A DNA stretch of 64,000 nt from Bacillus sp. 491mf (GCF_900112415.1 NZ_FOLV01000002.1:186001-250000), one strand, 5' to 3'. Shown: positions 37,593 to 47,979, counted from the first letter of the stretch. Translations and numbers: made by a program. Notes: generated by a model not told the origin, from the sequence alone.

Positions 37593-38903
37593 ATGCCTAA
37601 ACCAGTAGTGGCAATAGTAGGACGCCCGAATGTAGGGAAATCTACTATTTTCAATAGAATTGTTGGAGAAAGAGTGTCAATTGTTGAGGATATTCCTGGT
37701 GTAACAAGAGATCGTATTTATAGTGCAGGAGAATGGTTAAATCATGATTTTAACATTATTGATACGGGTGGAATTGATATTGGAGACGAGCCATTCCTGA
37801 CACAAATTCGTCAACAAGCAGAAGTTGCGATTGATGAGGCTGATGTTATCATTTTTATGACAAACGGTCGCGACGGTGTAACAGCTGCTGATGAAGAAGT
37901 TGCAAAGATTTTATATCGTTCTAAAAAGCCAGTTGTATTAGCTGTGAATAAAGTAGATAATCCAGAGATGCGCAGCGAAATTTACGATTTTTATGCGTTA
38001 GGCTTTGGGGAACCTTTTCCTATATCTGGAACACACGGTTTAGGTTTAGGGGACTTATTAGATGAAGTAGCAAACCATTTTCCGCAAATTGAAGAAGAGC
38101 CATACGATGATGAAACAATTAAATTCTGTTTAATTGGTCGTCCGAATGTTGGGAAATCATCAATGGTGAATGCATTGCTTGGTCAAGAACGCGTAATTGT
38201 TAGTAATGTAGCGGGTACTACACGTGATGCAGTTGATACGCCATATAGTAAAGATGGACAAGACTACGTTATTATTGATACAGCAGGAATGCGTAAAAAA
38301 GGAAAAGTATATGAGAGTACAGAAAAGTATAGCGTACTTCGTGCACTTCGAGCAATTGAACGCTCTGATGTTGTTTTAGTTGTTTTAGATGGTGAAGAAG
38401 GAATCATTGAACAAGATAAAAAAATCGCTGGATATGCCCATGATTCAGGGCGTGCGGTTATTATTGTTGTGAATAAATGGGATGCGGTTGAGAAAGATGA
38501 GAAAACGATGAAGGAATTCGAAGAGAATATTCGTGCTCATTTCCAATTTTTGGATTACGCACCAATCGTATTCTTATCTGCAAAAACGAGAAAACGTACA
38601 CACACACTGATTCCTGTTATTAATGAGGTAAATGCAAGTCATAGTATTCGTGTACAAACAAATGTATTAAACGATGTAATTATGGATGCTGTTGCAATGA
38701 ATCCAACACCAACGCATAATGGACAACGTTTGAAAATTTTCTATGCAACACAAGTCGCGGTGAAACCACCGACATTTGTTGTGTTCGTAAACGATCCAGA
38801 ATTACTGCACTTCTCTTATGAGCGTTTCTTGAAAAATCGTCTGCGCGATTCGTTTGGTTTCGTAGGAACACCGATTAAAGTTATTGCAAGAGCACGAGAC
38901 TAA
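37593..38903 (+). CDS. der: Der (EngA), double-GTPase ribosome assembly factor
   Basis: Essential GTPase for 50S subunit maturation. The 436-aa protein has two tandem G domains with P-loops GRPNVGKST (about residue 9) and GRPNVGKSS (about 182), NKVD and NKWD base-recognition motifs, and a C-terminal KH-like domain ([21 protein letters not shown]). ATG follows AAGGATG. gpsA follows 18 nt later. Confidence 0.95.
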   Translation: MPKPVVAIVGRPNVGKSTIFNRIVGERVSIVEDIPGVTRDRIYSAGEWLNHDFNIIDTGGIDIGDEPFLTQIRQQAEVAIDEADVIIFMTNGRDGVTAADEEVAKILYRSKKPVVLAVNKVDNPEMRSEIYDFYALGFGEPFPISGTHGLGLGDLLDEVANHFPQIEEEPYDDETIKFCLIGRPNVGKSSMVNALLGQERVIVSNVAGTTRDAVDTPYSKDGQDYVIIDTAGMRKKGKVYESTEKYSVLRALRAIERSDVVLVVLDGEEGIIEQDKKIAGYAHDSGRAVIIVVNKWDAVEKDEKTMKEFEENIRAHFQFLDYAPIVFLSAKTRKRTHTLIPVINEVNASHSIRVQTNVLNDVIMDAVAMNPTPTHNGQRLKIFYATQVAVKPPTFVVFVNDPELLHFSYERFLKNRLRDSFGFVGTPIKVIARARD

Positions 38904-38921
38904 TGGAGAGGGTGTGATTTT

Positions 38922-39944
38922 ATGAAAAAAATCACAGTAGTAGGAGCAGGTAGCTGGGGAACGGCGTTAGCGATGGTATTAGCTGACAACGGCCATGATG
39001 TACGTCTTTGGGGTAACCGAGCAGAACTTATGGATGAAATAAATGAAAAACATGAGAATAGTCGTTATCTTCCGGGAATTACACTGCCAACCGGTATCGT
39101 TGCTTACTCTTCCTTAGAAGAGGCATTAGTAGGAGTAGATACAGTACTTCTCGTTGTACCTACAAAAGCATATCGAGAAGTATTGCAAAATATGAAAAAA
39201 ATTGTTTCGCAGCCAATTACATGGATTCATGCGAGTAAAGGAATTGAACCAGGAACTTCAAAACGTATTTCGGAAGTGATAGAAGAAGAAATTCCGGCGC
39301 ATCTCATTCGAGATGTCGTTGTCTTATCAGGGCCGAGTCATGCAGAAGAAGTTGGTTTGCGCCAAGCTACAACAGTTACATCAGCTGCAAAGCGTATGGA
39401 AGCAGCTGAAGAGGTTCAAGACTTATTTATGAATAGCTATTTCCGTGTATATACAAACCCAGATATTATTGGAGTTGAACTTGGAGGAGCATTAAAAAAT
39501 ATTATTGCTCTTGCGGCGGGTATTACTGATGGAATTGGTTTAGGAGATAATGCAAAGGCGGCACTTATGACGCGAGGATTAACAGAAATTGCTCGTTTAG
39601 GACGTAAAATGGGTGGGAACCCATTGACGTTTGCTGGCCTAACAGGTATGGGTGACCTCATTGTTACGTGTACAAGCGTTCATAGTCGAAATTGGCGAGC
39701 TGGTAACATGCTCGGTAAAGGCTGCTCGTTACAAGAAGTATTAGATAATATGGGAATGGTTGTAGAAGGCGTGCGGACAACGAAAGCGGCATATGAGATG
39801 GCGAAGAAAATGGAAGTAGAAATGCCGATTACAACTGTTTTATATGACGTGTTATTTAATGAAAAAGATGTAAAAGATGCTGTTGGAATGTTGATGGGAC
39901 GTGTGCGTAAACACGAAGTAGAAGCGATTCCAGACTTGCTGTAA
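38922..39944 (+). CDS. gpsA: NAD(P)H-dependent glycerol-3-phosphate dehydrogenase
   Basis: Makes sn-glycerol 3-phosphate from dihydroxyacetone phosphate for phospholipids. The 340-aa protein has the N-terminal motif [12 protein letters not shown], the catalytic Lys in [12 protein letters not shown] and the [11 protein letters not shown] stretch. It is in one operon with der and ends at a strong terminator. Confidence 0.95.
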   Translation: MKKITVVGAGSWGTALAMVLADNGHDVRLWGNRAELMDEINEKHENSRYLPGITLPTGIVAYSSLEEALVGVDTVLLVVPTKAYREVLQNMKKIVSQPITWIHASKGIEPGTSKRISEVIEEEIPAHLIRDVVVLSGPSHAEEVGLRQATTVTSAAKRMEAAEEVQDLFMNSYFRVYTNPDIIGVELGGALKNIIALAAGITDGIGLGDNAKAALMTRGLTEIARLGRKMGGNPLTFAGLTGMGDLIVTCTSVHSRNWRAGNMLGKGCSLQEVLDNMGMVVEGVRTTKAAYEMAKKMEVEMPITTVLYDVLFNEKDVKDAVGMLMGRVRKHEVEAIPDLL

Positions 39945-39986
39945 AAAAAGCTGTACAAATGTAAAAAACATTTGTACAGCTTTTTC
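39945..39986 (+). terminator. Terminator after gpsA
   Basis: AGCTGTACAAATGT (39949-39962) with ACATTTGTACAGCT (39968-39981), A run before and T run after. Confidence 0.92.
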
Positions 39987-40000
39987 TTTTGGGTCTTTTC

Positions 40001-40027
40001 ACCATTTTTTATTTTTTGCATACGATG
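40001..40027 (+). promoter_or_regulatory. Sigma-K-like promoter of spoVIF
   Basis: AC at 40001-40002, 16 nt, then CATACGATG at 40019-40027, close to the sigma-K pattern AC-N16/17-CATANNNTA with one mismatch. spoVIF is a late mother-cell gene in B. subtilis. Confidence 0.45.
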
Positions 40028-40057
40028 AAGTGTAAATTACATGAGAGGGTGAACAAA

Positions 40058-40309
40058 GTGGATAACAATTTATTTAATAATATTGAAAAGGAATCGAAAG
40101 TAAATAAAGAGGATATTTTTAAATTAGCCTCTTCGGTTCAAAATTCAAATTTACGAGATGAGAAAGTGTTGCGTCAGTTAATTCACCAAGTTGCAATAAT
40201 GGCGGGAAGAGAAGTATCAAAAGAAAAAGAAGATCAAATTATAAATGCGATTATTAATAATAATATGCCAGCTGATTTTAGTTCATTGAGTAAGATGTTT
40301 AAAAAATAA
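40058..40309 (+). CDS. spoVIF: SpoVIF, stage VI sporulation protein F
   Basis: An 83-aa protein needed for spore coat maturation (known for the B. subtilis protein). Sequence features are helical and charged: NNLFNNIEKESKVNKEDIF, LRDEKVLRQLIHQVAIMAGR and a C-terminal SSLSKMFKK. GTG at 40058 follows GAGAGGG; the longer frame to 39989 starts inside the gpsA terminator area. In B. subtilis this gene is elsewhere, so its place between gpsA and yphE is a difference. Confidence 0.82.
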   Translation: MDNNLFNNIEKESKVNKEDIFKLASSVQNSNLRDEKVLRQLIHQVAIMAGREVSKEKEDQIINAIINNNMPADFSSLSKMFKK

Positions 40310-40390
40310 AGGATAAGAAACCGTTGTTATATACATTGCATACAATACTATGAAGGAATGAATATGAGCTGTTTGTGGGAGTATTTGGTC

Positions 40391-40428
40391 AACCGAAGCG
40401 AAGGAGTCTCGTTTGCTTCGGTTTTTTA
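40391..40428 (+). terminator. Terminator downstream of spoVIF
   Basis: AACCGAAGC (40391-40399) with GCTTCGGTT (40415-40423), then TTTTT; about 80 nt after the gene. Confidence 0.75.
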
Positions 40429-40496
40429 TTCGTTTTCATATATGTGAATGTATGTGTCGCTCAGCTTTTTGAGGTGAAGTATCGTCTTATTGTTAA

Positions 40497-40665
40497 GTAT
40501 ATATCCATTTTCATTATTCGACATCTTTGTCTAGCTCTGCAGAATACAACACGACCGTTATTTATTGTTTCAACTATGTTATGTGGTAGGAGAAGGCCCT
40601 GACCGTTTCAATGCGCGGCTGGATGCTCTCGTCCCTCCTAAAAGGAAAACGGGTTTTTAACTTAT
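40497..40665 (+). repeat. Repeat family C, copy 3 (no insert)
   Basis: Carries CGACATCTTTGTCTAGCTCT, GCAGAATACAACACGACC, AGAAGGCCCTGACCG, CGCGGCTGGATGCTCTCG, TCCCTCCTAAAAGGAAAACG and GGTTTTTAA. Hairpin arms 40599-40605 and 40616-40622. It is the clean reference for the site where family B is inserted elsewhere (after TAGCTCTGC). It ends about 80 nt before yphE. Confidence 0.85.
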
Positions 40666-40746
40666 AAAAACGAAATATTTATATTTGTTTAAAAGTTATA
40701 ATTTGTTAAAATAATAGAAAAATAGAAAAGAGAAGGGGGGGTATAT

Positions 40747-40950
40747 ATGTCTGTTGGACTTATAAAGATGTGGTTTGCTTTAGGGGCAATGGCTCTCATG
40801 TTTATTTCTGTTGTTTTTATTTTGTTAAGTCGTCATAAAATAAAGAACACATTTCTGAAAGGATTTACAGCTTTGTTTGCGTATGCGTGTATGGCTGTAT
40901 CAGGGTTTATTATTTTTCTTGTCGTATTTAGCGGGCCAATTGAACAATAG
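40747..40950 (+). CDS. yphE: YphE, DUF2768 membrane protein
   Basis: A 67-aa protein with two membrane helices (MWFALGAMALMFISVVFILL and LFAYACMAVSGFIIFLVVF). ATG follows GGGGGG. Size, topology and place between gpsA and yphF match the DUF2768 gene yphE. Function unknown. Confidence 0.85.
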   Translation: MSVGLIKMWFALGAMALMFISVVFILLSRHKIKNTFLKGFTALFAYACMAVSGFIIFLVVFSGPIEQ

Positions 40951-40971
40951 AAATTAAAGGACGGATTTCTA

Positions 40972-41682
40972 ATGAAGAAAATACTACTAATTTTCATATT
41001 ATGTTGTACAAGTATATTATCTGGATGCCTATATCCGAAAGGAAAAGTGCAACAACATGCCGTACCATATGAAGACCAACTACAAGCGGTACAAACAGCA
41101 GTTAATACATATAGAGAACAGAATGGACATATATTGCCTATTAAAACACGTGACATGAATACACCAATATACCAAAAATATCCAATTGATTTTCAAAAGA
41201 TTACACCTAGACTTATGCAAGAACCTCCTGGAAATGCTTATGAAAGCGGCGGTATGTATCAGTATGTATTAGTTGATGTAGAAACAAATCCAACTGTGAA
41301 ATTAATTGATGTTCGAACAGCAGAGCGAGTTCAAGAGTTAAAGCTAAAACTACAAATCTATCGTGATGAGCATCAATATCCGCCATTTAAAAAAGTAATA
41401 ACAGACGGTGTGTATGAGCTTGATTATAATAAAATGGGGTATAAAGAAATTCCTCAAGTGGAAAGCCCTTATTCAGGTAAAAACTTACCTTTTGTTGTGG
41501 ATGAAAAAGGTGAAGTATATATTGATTATCGTATTGATTTATATGACATGTTACAAAAGTATGGTGATGAAGTGAAAGAAGGAGAAGATATTCGTCAGTT
41601 GCTTGTGAAACATGCCCCATTTGTACCAGCATATTCTTTGCCGTATACAGTGAAGGATAAAGAACCAATTTTTTTTAAGTGA
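40972..41682 (+). CDS. yphF: YphF, lipoprotein
   Basis: A 236-aa protein with a lipoprotein signal (LLIFILCCTSILSGC, lipobox LSGC, lipidated Cys near residue 19) and a soluble extracytoplasmic domain rich in Tyr and Pro. It follows yphE by 21 nt and precedes spoIVA, the B. subtilis order. Role unknown, perhaps sporulation linked through its neighbours. Confidence 0.88.
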   Translation: MKKILLIFILCCTSILSGCLYPKGKVQQHAVPYEDQLQAVQTAVNTYREQNGHILPIKTRDMNTPIYQKYPIDFQKITPRLMQEPPGNAYESGGMYQYVLVDVETNPTVKLIDVRTAERVQELKLKLQIYRDEHQYPPFKKVITDGVYELDYNKMGYKEIPQVESPYSGKNLPFVVDEKGEVYIDYRIDLYDMLQKYGDEVKEGEDIRQLLVKHAPFVPAYSLPYTVKDKEPIFFK

Positions 41683-41692
41683 TAAGTCATGA

Positions 41693-41732
41693 ACCTTTCT
41701 TTTAGCGAATAAGTTCTAGAAGAAGGGTTTTT
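41693..41732 (+). terminator. Terminator after yphF
   Basis: AACCTTTCTT with AAGAAGGGTT, loop of about 18, then TTTTT. Confidence 0.65.
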
Positions 41733-41777
41733 TACTTCTTGAAATTTTTGCATCGCTAATAAAGGTTTTTTTAAATA

Positions 41778-41808
41778 GTGATATGAAATTGGGACAAAAT
41801 CATATGTT
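41778..41808 (+). promoter_or_regulatory. Sigma-E-type promoter of spoIVA
   Basis: GTGATATG (41778-41785), 15 nt, CATATGTT (41801-41808). Resembles sigma-E sites; the start would lie about 57 nt before the gene. spoIVA is sigma-E controlled in B. subtilis. Confidence 0.5.
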
Positions 41809-41871
41809 GTATTGTCCAAACTACAAGAATAATCATGATTTAATCCCAAAAATTTTGAGGGAGGGAATCAC

Positions 41872-43350
41872 TTGGAAAAGGTTGATATTTTTAAAGATAT
41901 TGCTGAGCGCACAGGCGGTGATATTTATCTCGGGGTTGTAGGGGCTGTCCGAACAGGGAAATCTACTTTTATTAAGAAATTTATGGAGCTAGTTGTCATT
42001 CCGAACATTGAAAATGATTCGGATCGTCAGCGCGCACAAGACGAACTGCCGCAAAGCGCAGCGGGGCGTACAATTATGACGACAGAACCGAAATTTGTTC
42101 CAAACCAGGCGGTTTCTATCCATGTTGATGAAGGGCTTGATGTAAATATTCGCTTAGTAGATTGTGTGGGCTATACTGTCCCAGGGGCGAAAGGGTATGA
42201 AGATGAAAATGGCCCCCGCATGATCAATACACCGTGGTATGAAGAACCGATCCCGTTTCATGAAGCCGCGGAAATTGGAACGCGCAAAGTAATTCAAGAG
42301 CATTCTACAATTGGGGTTGTTATTACAACCGATGGAACAATTGGAGAAATCCCGCGCCGTGATTATATTGAAGCAGAGGGACGGGTTGTAAATGAATTAA
42401 AAGAAGTAGGAAAACCATTTATTATGATTATTAATACAGTACAACCGTATCATCCTGATACAGAACAACTTCGTCAAAGTTTAGTAGAAGAATATGATAT
42501 TCCAGTGTTGGCGATGAGTGTAGAAGGACTAAGAGAAGGTGATGTATATAACGTATTACGTGAGGCGTTATATGAATTCCCAGTTCTTGAAGTGAATGTT
42601 AATCTTCCGAGCTGGGTAATGGTGTTACATGATAACCATTGGCTTCGTCAAAGCTATCAAGAGGCTGTCCAAGAAACAGTGAAAGATATTAAACGTCTTC
42701 GTGATGTTGATCGCGTTGTATGGCAATTTAGTCAATATGAATTCATAGACCGGGCAAGTTTGGCAGGAATTGATATGGGGCAAGGTGTTGCTGAGATTGA
42801 TTTATATGCACCGGATGAATTATACGATCAAATTTTAAAAGAAGTGGTTGGTGTTGAAATTCGAGGACGAGATCATTTGTTAAAATTAATGCTCGACTTC
42901 GCTCATGCAAAAACAGAATATGACCAAGTTGCGGATGCACTAAAAATGGTAAAACAAACAGGGTACGGTGTTGCAGCGCCAGCTCTAGCAGATATGAGTT
43001 TGGATGAACCGGAAATTATTCGTCATGGATCACGCTTTGGTGTGAAATTGAAAGCTGTCGCCCCGTCAATTCATATGATTAAAGTTGATGTAGAATCAAC
43101 TTTTGAACCGATTATTGGAACGGAAAAACAAAGTGAAGAGCTTGTTCGCTATTTAATGCAAGATTTTGAAGATGATCCACTTTCTATATGGAATTCTGAT
43201 ATTTTTGGGCGGTCACTTAGCTCGATCGTTCGCGAAGGAATTCAGGCGAAATTATCATTAATGCCAGAAAATGCTCGGTATAAACTAAAAGAAACGTTAG
43301 AACGAATCATAAATGAAGGATCAGGTGGCTTAATAGCAATTATTTTATAA
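41872..43350 (+). CDS. spoIVA: SpoIVA, spore coat morphogenetic ATPase
   Basis: Forms the ATP-dependent basal layer of the spore coat around the forespore, recruited by SpoVM. The 492-aa protein has Walker A in VGAVRTGKST near residue 25 and the TRAFAC-type GTPase fold rebuilt for ATP, with a long C-terminal polymerisation region ending SGGLIAIIL. It starts with TTG at 41872 after GAGGGAGGG. Monocistronic with a terminator. Confidence 0.96.
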   Translation: MEKVDIFKDIAERTGGDIYLGVVGAVRTGKSTFIKKFMELVVIPNIENDSDRQRAQDELPQSAAGRTIMTTEPKFVPNQAVSIHVDEGLDVNIRLVDCVGYTVPGAKGYEDENGPRMINTPWYEEPIPFHEAAEIGTRKVIQEHSTIGVVITTDGTIGEIPRRDYIEAEGRVVNELKEVGKPFIMIINTVQPYHPDTEQLRQSLVEEYDIPVLAMSVEGLREGDVYNVLREALYEFPVLEVNVNLPSWVMVLHDNHWLRQSYQEAVQETVKDIKRLRDVDRVVWQFSQYEFIDRASLAGIDMGQGVAEIDLYAPDELYDQILKEVVGVEIRGRDHLLKLMLDFAHAKTEYDQVADALKMVKQTGYGVAAPALADMSLDEPEIIRHGSRFGVKLKAVAPSIHMIKVDVESTFEPIIGTEKQSEELVRYLMQDFEDDPLSIWNSDIFGRSLSSIVREGIQAKLSLMPENARYKLKETLERIINEGSGGLIAIIL

Positions 43351-43351
43351 T

Positions 43352-43382
43352 CGAAAGACTCCTTATTTTGGGGGTCTTTTTT
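43352..43382 (+). terminator. Terminator after spoIVA
   Basis: AAAGACTCC, loop TTATTTT, GGGGGTCTTTTTT (G-U pair allowed). Confidence 0.8.
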
Positions 43383-43638
43383 AATTTTTCATAGAAAAAC
43401 AAAATGTCATTATCTAATACTTTATAGTTGATTGTCAAGCTTTATCAGTTTTTCGTAATTTCATGGCAACATTTTCTCTAAAAATATTGAATTATAAAGG
43501 AGAATCGTATAATATAGGCCTTGATAATGATTTATCTACATCATTGTAGTATAGAATTTGTAAAAATTGCCTACAAATGAAGGTAAGACTCATTTTATGA
43601 TCATTATACAGTCGTATCTTTGGGAGGAGGTGAATGGC

Positions 43639-43911
43639 ATGAACAAAACAGATTTAATCAATGCTGTTGCAGAAGCAAGTTCCCTTTCTAAAAAGGACGC
43701 AACAAAAGCAGTTGACGCTGTTTTTGATTCCATCTTAGAAGCTTTAAAGCAAGGTGATAAAGTACAACTTATCGGATTTGGTAACTTCGAAGTTCGTGAA
43801 CGTGCGGCTCGTAAAGGACGTAACCCACAAACTGGTGAGGAAATTGAGATCGCGGCAAGCAAAGTACCTGCATTCAAACCTGGTAAAGCGCTAAAAGATG
43901 CGGTTAAATAA
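43639..43911 (+). CDS. hbs: HU DNA-binding protein (HBsu)
   Basis: The main nucleoid protein, 90 aa. Typical sequence: [56 protein letters not shown] at 43639 follows GGAGGAGGTG; the longer frame to 43567 has no site. Monocistronic between terminators, upstream of folE as in B. subtilis. Confidence 0.97.
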   Translation: MNKTDLINAVAEASSLSKKDATKAVDAVFDSILEALKQGDKVQLIGFGNFEVRERAARKGRNPQTGEEIEIAASKVPAFKPGKALKDAVK

Positions 43912-43928
43912 TCCTTACATATTACGGG

Positions 43929-43963
43929 GAAGAAGAGTTTCCTTATTGGAAACTCTTCTTTTT
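43929..43963 (+). terminator. Terminator after hbs
   Basis: AGAAGAGTTTCC, loop TTATT, GGAAACTCTTCT, then TTTT. Confidence 0.93.
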
Positions 43964-44033
43964 GCTTTTAAAAACATATATATGCTAGAATGTGTTCGTA
44001 GCATTTTTAGGTTTTATTGGGGAGGGTTAGTGG

Positions 44034-44603
44034 ATGGCAAATGTAAACTTAGAGCAAATCGAACATGCGGTACGCCTTATTTTAGAAGCAATTGGGGATG
44101 ATCCAAAACGTGAGGGTGTATTAGATACACCAAAACGTGTTGCGAAGATGTATGCAGAAGTATTTTCTGGTATGCATGAAGACCCAAAAGAACATTTACA
44201 TAAAGTGTTTGGTGAGGATCATGAAGAACTTGTATTGGTAAAGGACATTCCGTTCTTTTCTATGTGTGAGCATCACCTTGTTCCGTTTTATGGCGTTGCT
44301 CATGTTGCATATATTCCACGTGGTGGAAAAGTAACTGGGTTAAGTAAATTGGCCCGTACGGTAGATACAGTAGCGCGCAGGCCGCAACTACAAGAACGAA
44401 TTACATCAACAGTAGCCGATTCTATTATGGAAGTGTTAGAGCCGCATGGTGTGATGGTTGTTGTAGAAGCGGAGCATATGTGTATGACGATGCGCGGTGT
44501 GAAAAAACCTGGTGCAAAAACTGTAACAACTGCAGTGCGTGGTACTCTTGAAGCAGACGCAGCAGCACGTGCGGAAATTTTATCTTTTATTAAGACGAAT
44601 TAG
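44034..44603 (+). CDS. folE: GTP cyclohydrolase I
   Basis: First step of folate synthesis: GTP to dihydroneopterin triphosphate. The 189-aa protein has the zinc and active-site motifs ([12 protein letters not shown], the CMTMRGV stretch with the second Cys). ATG follows GGGGAGGG. In B. subtilis mtrB, encoding TRAP, follows; here there is only a terminator, then hepS. Confidence 0.95.
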   Translation: MANVNLEQIEHAVRLILEAIGDDPKREGVLDTPKRVAKMYAEVFSGMHEDPKEHLHKVFGEDHEELVLVKDIPFFSMCEHHLVPFYGVAHVAYIPRGGKVTGLSKLARTVDTVARRPQLQERITSTVADSIMEVLEPHGVMVVVEAEHMCMTMRGVKKPGAKTVTTAVRGTLEADAAARAEILSFIKTN

Positions 44604-44605
44604 TA

Positions 44606-44636
44606 GGAAAGCAGGAAACTGCTTTTCTTTTTTTAT
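44606..44636 (+). terminator. Terminator after folE
   Basis: GAAAGCAG, loop GAAA, CTGCTTTTC, then T run. Confidence 0.8.
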
Positions 44637-44691
44637 CTAGAATGAATGTGTTATAATAGGTTTTATGAATTAGAAAACAAGGGTGATTTGA

Positions 44692-45435
44692 GTGGGTGAA
44701 ATGTACAGAGGGTTTGCGGATATAAAGGAGCAGCTATATAAAAAACTACGCCATCCTTATTTTATAAAATATATTGAAGAACCAGTTGTTGATGAAAAAA
44801 AAATAGCGTTCTTATATTCCGTTTTAAAAAGTGCAAACTTACATAAAGAACAAATTGAACATTACGCAGTAACGATTATGCTTGTACAAATTGCTTTGGA
44901 TACGCATGAGAAAGTATCAAATAAAGAAGAGACCGATGAATTTCATAAGCGACGCCAATTAACGGTATTAGCGGGTGATTATTACAGTGGGTTATATTAT
45001 TATTTACTTTCAATGAATCATGATATCACATTGATTCGCGCCCTAGCAGACGGAATTAAAGAGATCAATGAACAAAAAATTATGCTATATCAGCAAACGT
45101 ATGAAACGATTGAAGAAATGTTAAAAAGTGTCGGAATGATTGAATCGGCTCTCTTACAGAAAACATGTGACCATTTTCAGGTACCGCATGTAAAGTCTGC
45201 AATTATGAATATGTTAGCAATAGATCGCTTGCAAACCGAGTATCAAATATACATGAAGAAAGAATCGTCACCCGTATTTGCTGCAATTCAAAAGATTTTA
45301 TCTTATGATGGTGAAATGAAGGTAGAAAATGTATATAACGAATTGATAAGAAAAATGCGAAGTCAGGTCAATACTTTGATGCAAAATAATACTGGAATTG
45401 AAACATTTCTTTCGACATTGAAAGAGGCTACTTGA
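44692..45435 (+). CDS. hepS: HepS, heptaprenyl diphosphate synthase component 1
   Basis: The regulatory, non-catalytic subunit of heptaprenyl diphosphate synthase, which makes the C35 side chain of menaquinone-7. The 247-aa protein is helical, with no DDxxD motif, as expected. GTG at 44692 follows AAGGGTGA; ATG at 44701 is the alternative. It starts the hepS-menG-hepT group; its frame ends near the menG ribosome site. Confidence 0.88.
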   Translation: MGEMYRGFADIKEQLYKKLRHPYFIKYIEEPVVDEKKIAFLYSVLKSANLHKEQIEHYAVTIMLVQIALDTHEKVSNKEETDEFHKRRQLTVLAGDYYSGLYYYLLSMNHDITLIRALADGIKEINEQKIMLYQQTYETIEEMLKSVGMIESALLQKTCDHFQVPHVKSAIMNMLAIDRLQTEYQIYMKKESSPVFAAIQKILSYDGEMKVENVYNELIRKMRSQVNTLMQNNTGIETFLSTLKEAT

Positions 45436-45470
45436 ACATTTTGAATTTACAGTTGGAAGAAGGGTATAGC

Positions 45471-46178
45471 ATGCAACAATCAAAAGAAGAAAGAGTACAT
45501 GACGTATTTGAGAAGATATATGATAAATATGATGTAATGAATTCAGTTATAAGCTTTCAAAAACATAAAGCATGGCGCAAAGAAACAATGCGAATTATGG
45601 ACGTTCAACCGGGCAGTGTAGCGCTTGATGTATGTTGTGGAACGGCTGACTGGACGATTGCGCTTGCTGATGCAGTCGGTCCAAACGGGAAGGCATATGG
45701 ATTAGACTTTAGTAAAAATATGCTTTCTGTTGGAAAAGAGAAAGTGGCTGCTTTACAATTAAATCAAGTAGAGTTACTTCACGGCAATGCAATGGAACTG
45801 CCGTTTGAAGATAACATGTTTGATTATGTTACAATTGGCTTTGGGCTCCGGAATGTACCGGATTATATGCAGGTATTAAAGGAAATGACGCGTGTTGTAA
45901 AGCCGGGTGGAAAGGTTATTTGTTTAGAAACATCTCAGCCGACAATGATTGGAATCCGCCAAGGCTACTTGATATATTTTAAATATATCATGCCGTTGTT
46001 TGGAAAGTTATTTGCAAAAAGTTACAAAGAATATTCTTGGTTACAAGAATCTGCAAGTACATTTCCAGGGATGAAAGAATTGGCTCGTATGTTTGAAGAA
46101 GCTGGATTAGAAAAAGTACAAGTAAAGCCGTTTACTTTTGGAGTAGCAGCAATACATTTAGGATATAAACCGAAGTAA
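45471..46178 (+). CDS. menG: Demethylmenaquinone methyltransferase
   Basis: Last step of menaquinone synthesis, SAM-dependent C-methylation. The 235-aa protein has the SAM motif [23 protein letters not shown] and [10 protein letters not shown], typical of UbiE/MenG. ATG at 45471 follows GAAGAAGGG; the longer frame to 45432 has no site. Its stop codon adjoins a decayed bcr1-like element. Confidence 0.95.
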   Translation: MQQSKEERVHDVFEKIYDKYDVMNSVISFQKHKAWRKETMRIMDVQPGSVALDVCCGTADWTIALADAVGPNGKAYGLDFSKNMLSVGKEKVAALQLNQVELLHGNAMELPFEDNMFDYVTIGFGLRNVPDYMQVLKEMTRVVKPGGKVICLETSQPTMIGIRQGYLIYFKYIMPLFGKLFAKSYKEYSWLQESASTFPGMKELARMFEEAGLEKVQVKPFTFGVAAIHLGYKPK

Positions 46179-46312
46179 ATGAGGAAATGTATTCTTTGTT
46201 GATGGAAAGCTTTCTGCAATCGGGAACATCTCAGAAGTTATCTCCTACCTCCCTTTTTTATTTTCTGATAACTGTAAGGTAGGAGTCTTGTTATTCATTA
46301 GAGCGGGATAAA
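46176..46312 (+). repeat. Decayed bcr1-like element (family A) between menG and hepT
   Basis: From the menG stop (TAAATGAGGAAATG) through GATGGAAAG, CAATCGGG, AGTTATCTCCTACCT, GGTAGGAGTCTTG to GCGGGATAAA. Each block lines up with a better copy at 59310 or 35000. AGTTATC/GATAACT and CTCCTACC/GGTAGGAG are two interleaved complementary pairs. Confidence 0.65.
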
Positions 46313-46345
46313 ATAGAAAAGAAGTTTTAGGTTAAGGTGAACGAT

Positions 46346-47308
46346 ATGAAGTTACAACTTATGTATTCTTTTTTACGATCGGATATTGATAAAATTGAGA
46401 AAGAACTAAAAATAGTTGTTGCTTCTGAGCAACAATTGCTGGAAGAAGCGGCGTTGCAACTAATTGAGGCCGGTGGAAAACGAATCCGACCTGTTTTCGT
46501 TCTGCTTGCAGGGAAATTTGGCGATTATAAGCTTGATGTGATTAAACATGTTGCGGTTGCATTAGAGCTTATTCATATGGCTTCTCTTGTACATGATGAT
46601 GTAATTGATGCCGCTCTGTTAAGAAGGGGAAGTGCGACTGTAAATGCCAATTGGGGTGATCGCATTGCAATGTATACAGGTGACTATTTATTTGCCAAAT
46701 CTTTGGAATGCATTACAAATTTAGAAAATCCAGAAGTTCATAAAGCGTTATCAAATACAATTCTTGAAGTTTGTAAAGGTGAAATTGAGCAAATTAAAGA
46801 TAAATATGATTTTGGACAAAATTTACGGACATATTTACGCCGTATAAAGCGAAAAACGGCATTGTTAATTGCAGCTAGCTGTCAATTAGGTGCAATTGCA
46901 TCTGGGGCCAGTCGAGATACAGTAAATCGATTATTTTGGTATGGGTACTTTGTTGGTATGTCATATCAAATAATTGACGATATTTTAGATTTTGTATCAA
47001 CCGAAGAAAAGCTTGGAAAACCGGCGGGTGGAGATTTATTGCAAGGTAATATTACACTTCCTGTTTTATATGCAATGGAAGATCCGGCACTTCGTGAGAG
47101 AATTGTTCAAGTTAATGAAAATACGTCTTCGGATGAAATGAAGGGTATTATTGAAGCAGTTAAAAATAGTGATGCAATTGATCGAGCTTTTGCATTTAGC
47201 GAAAGATATTTACATAAGGCATTAGAAGTGATTAAGCCGTTGCCTCGTGGACAGGCAAAAATGGCGTTGCAAAATGTTGCGAAATATATTGGGAAGCGTA
47301 AATTTTAA
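46346..47308 (+). CDS. hepT: HepT, heptaprenyl diphosphate synthase component 2
   Basis: Catalytic prenyltransferase subunit. The 320-aa protein has both aspartate-rich motifs (LVHDDVIDAA and QIIDDILDF), the GGKRIRPVF substrate loop and a conserved Arg stretch. ATG at 46346 follows AAGGTGA. A bcr1-like sequence separates it from menG. Confidence 0.94.
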   Translation: MKLQLMYSFLRSDIDKIEKELKIVVASEQQLLEEAALQLIEAGGKRIRPVFVLLAGKFGDYKLDVIKHVAVALELIHMASLVHDDVIDAALLRRGSATVNANWGDRIAMYTGDYLFAKSLECITNLENPEVHKALSNTILEVCKGEIEQIKDKYDFGQNLRTYLRRIKRKTALLIAASCQLGAIASGASRDTVNRLFWYGYFVGMSYQIIDDILDFVSTEEKLGKPAGGDLLQGNITLPVLYAMEDPALRERIVQVNENTSSDEMKGIIEAVKNSDAIDRAFAFSERYLHKALEVIKPLPRGQAKMALQNVAKYIGKRKF

Positions 47309-47430
47309 ATGTTTTTTGAGGAAAATAATAATCTCTCCATTTTAAAACTATTGCACAATTCTGATAAGGGTGATACTATGTGTTTGGGGATATACAATTA
47401 TATACATAATGAGAAGTGGAGAGATTTATT

Positions 47431-47877
47431 ATGGAAAAAACGTTCTTAATGGTAAAACCTGATGGTGTACAGCGTGCAATCATTGGAGAGATTGTTTCTA
47501 GATTTGAAAGAAAGGGCTTTCAATTAGTTGGCGCTAAGCTTATGCAAATCACACCAGAGATTGCTGGAGAGCACTATGCTGAACATAAAGAAAGACCATT
47601 CTTTGGTGAGTTAGTAGATTTCATTACATCTGGACCTGTTTTTGCAATGGTATGGCAAGGTGAAGGTGTTGTTGAAACAGCTCGTAATATGATGGGAAAA
47701 ACAAAACCAAGCGAAGCTGCACTTGGTACAATTCGTGGCGACTTTGGATTAACAGTTGGCAAAAATATTATTCACGGTTCAGATTCTCTTGAAAGTGCAG
47801 AACGTGAAATTGGTATTTTCTTCAAAAAGGAAGAGCTAGTTGAGTATTCTAGAGTAATGAATCAGTGGATTTACTAA
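47431..47877 (+). CDS. ndk: Nucleoside diphosphate kinase
   Basis: Makes nucleoside triphosphates by transfer of phosphate from ATP via a phospho-His in NIIHGSDS. The 148-aa protein is full length ([19 protein letters not shown] at the start). ATG at 47431 follows GGAGAG; the extension to 47416 has no site. In B. subtilis cheR follows; here there is a terminator and a repeat array. Confidence 0.95.
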   Translation: MEKTFLMVKPDGVQRAIIGEIVSRFERKGFQLVGAKLMQITPEIAGEHYAEHKERPFFGELVDFITSGPVFAMVWQGEGVVETARNMMGKTKPSEAALGTIRGDFGLTVGKNIIHGSDSLESAEREIGIFFKKEELVEYSRVMNQWIY

Positions 47878-47922
47878 TTATTTCGAAATAATTTGTAACC
47901 GCTTTAAAAAGTAGATATAATG

Positions 47923-47972
47923 AAAAATGCGCAAGAAAGGATGGTAACATTCCTTCTTGCGCATTTTTTTGT
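47923..47972 (+). terminator. Terminator after ndk
   Basis: Long stem: AATGCGCAAGAAAGGATG, loop GTAAC, then ATTCCTTCTTGCGCATT and TTTTTT. Confidence 0.9.
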
Positions 47973-47979
47973 TTTAAAA

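Noticed and set aside
40375-40602. 75-codon + strand open frame after spoVIF
   Set aside because: It crosses a terminator and enters repeat C copy 3; not protein-like.
43480-43560. TATAAT near 43507 as an hbs promoter
   Set aside because: The only -35-like sequence (TTGAAT) is 15 nt away, too close for a confident call.
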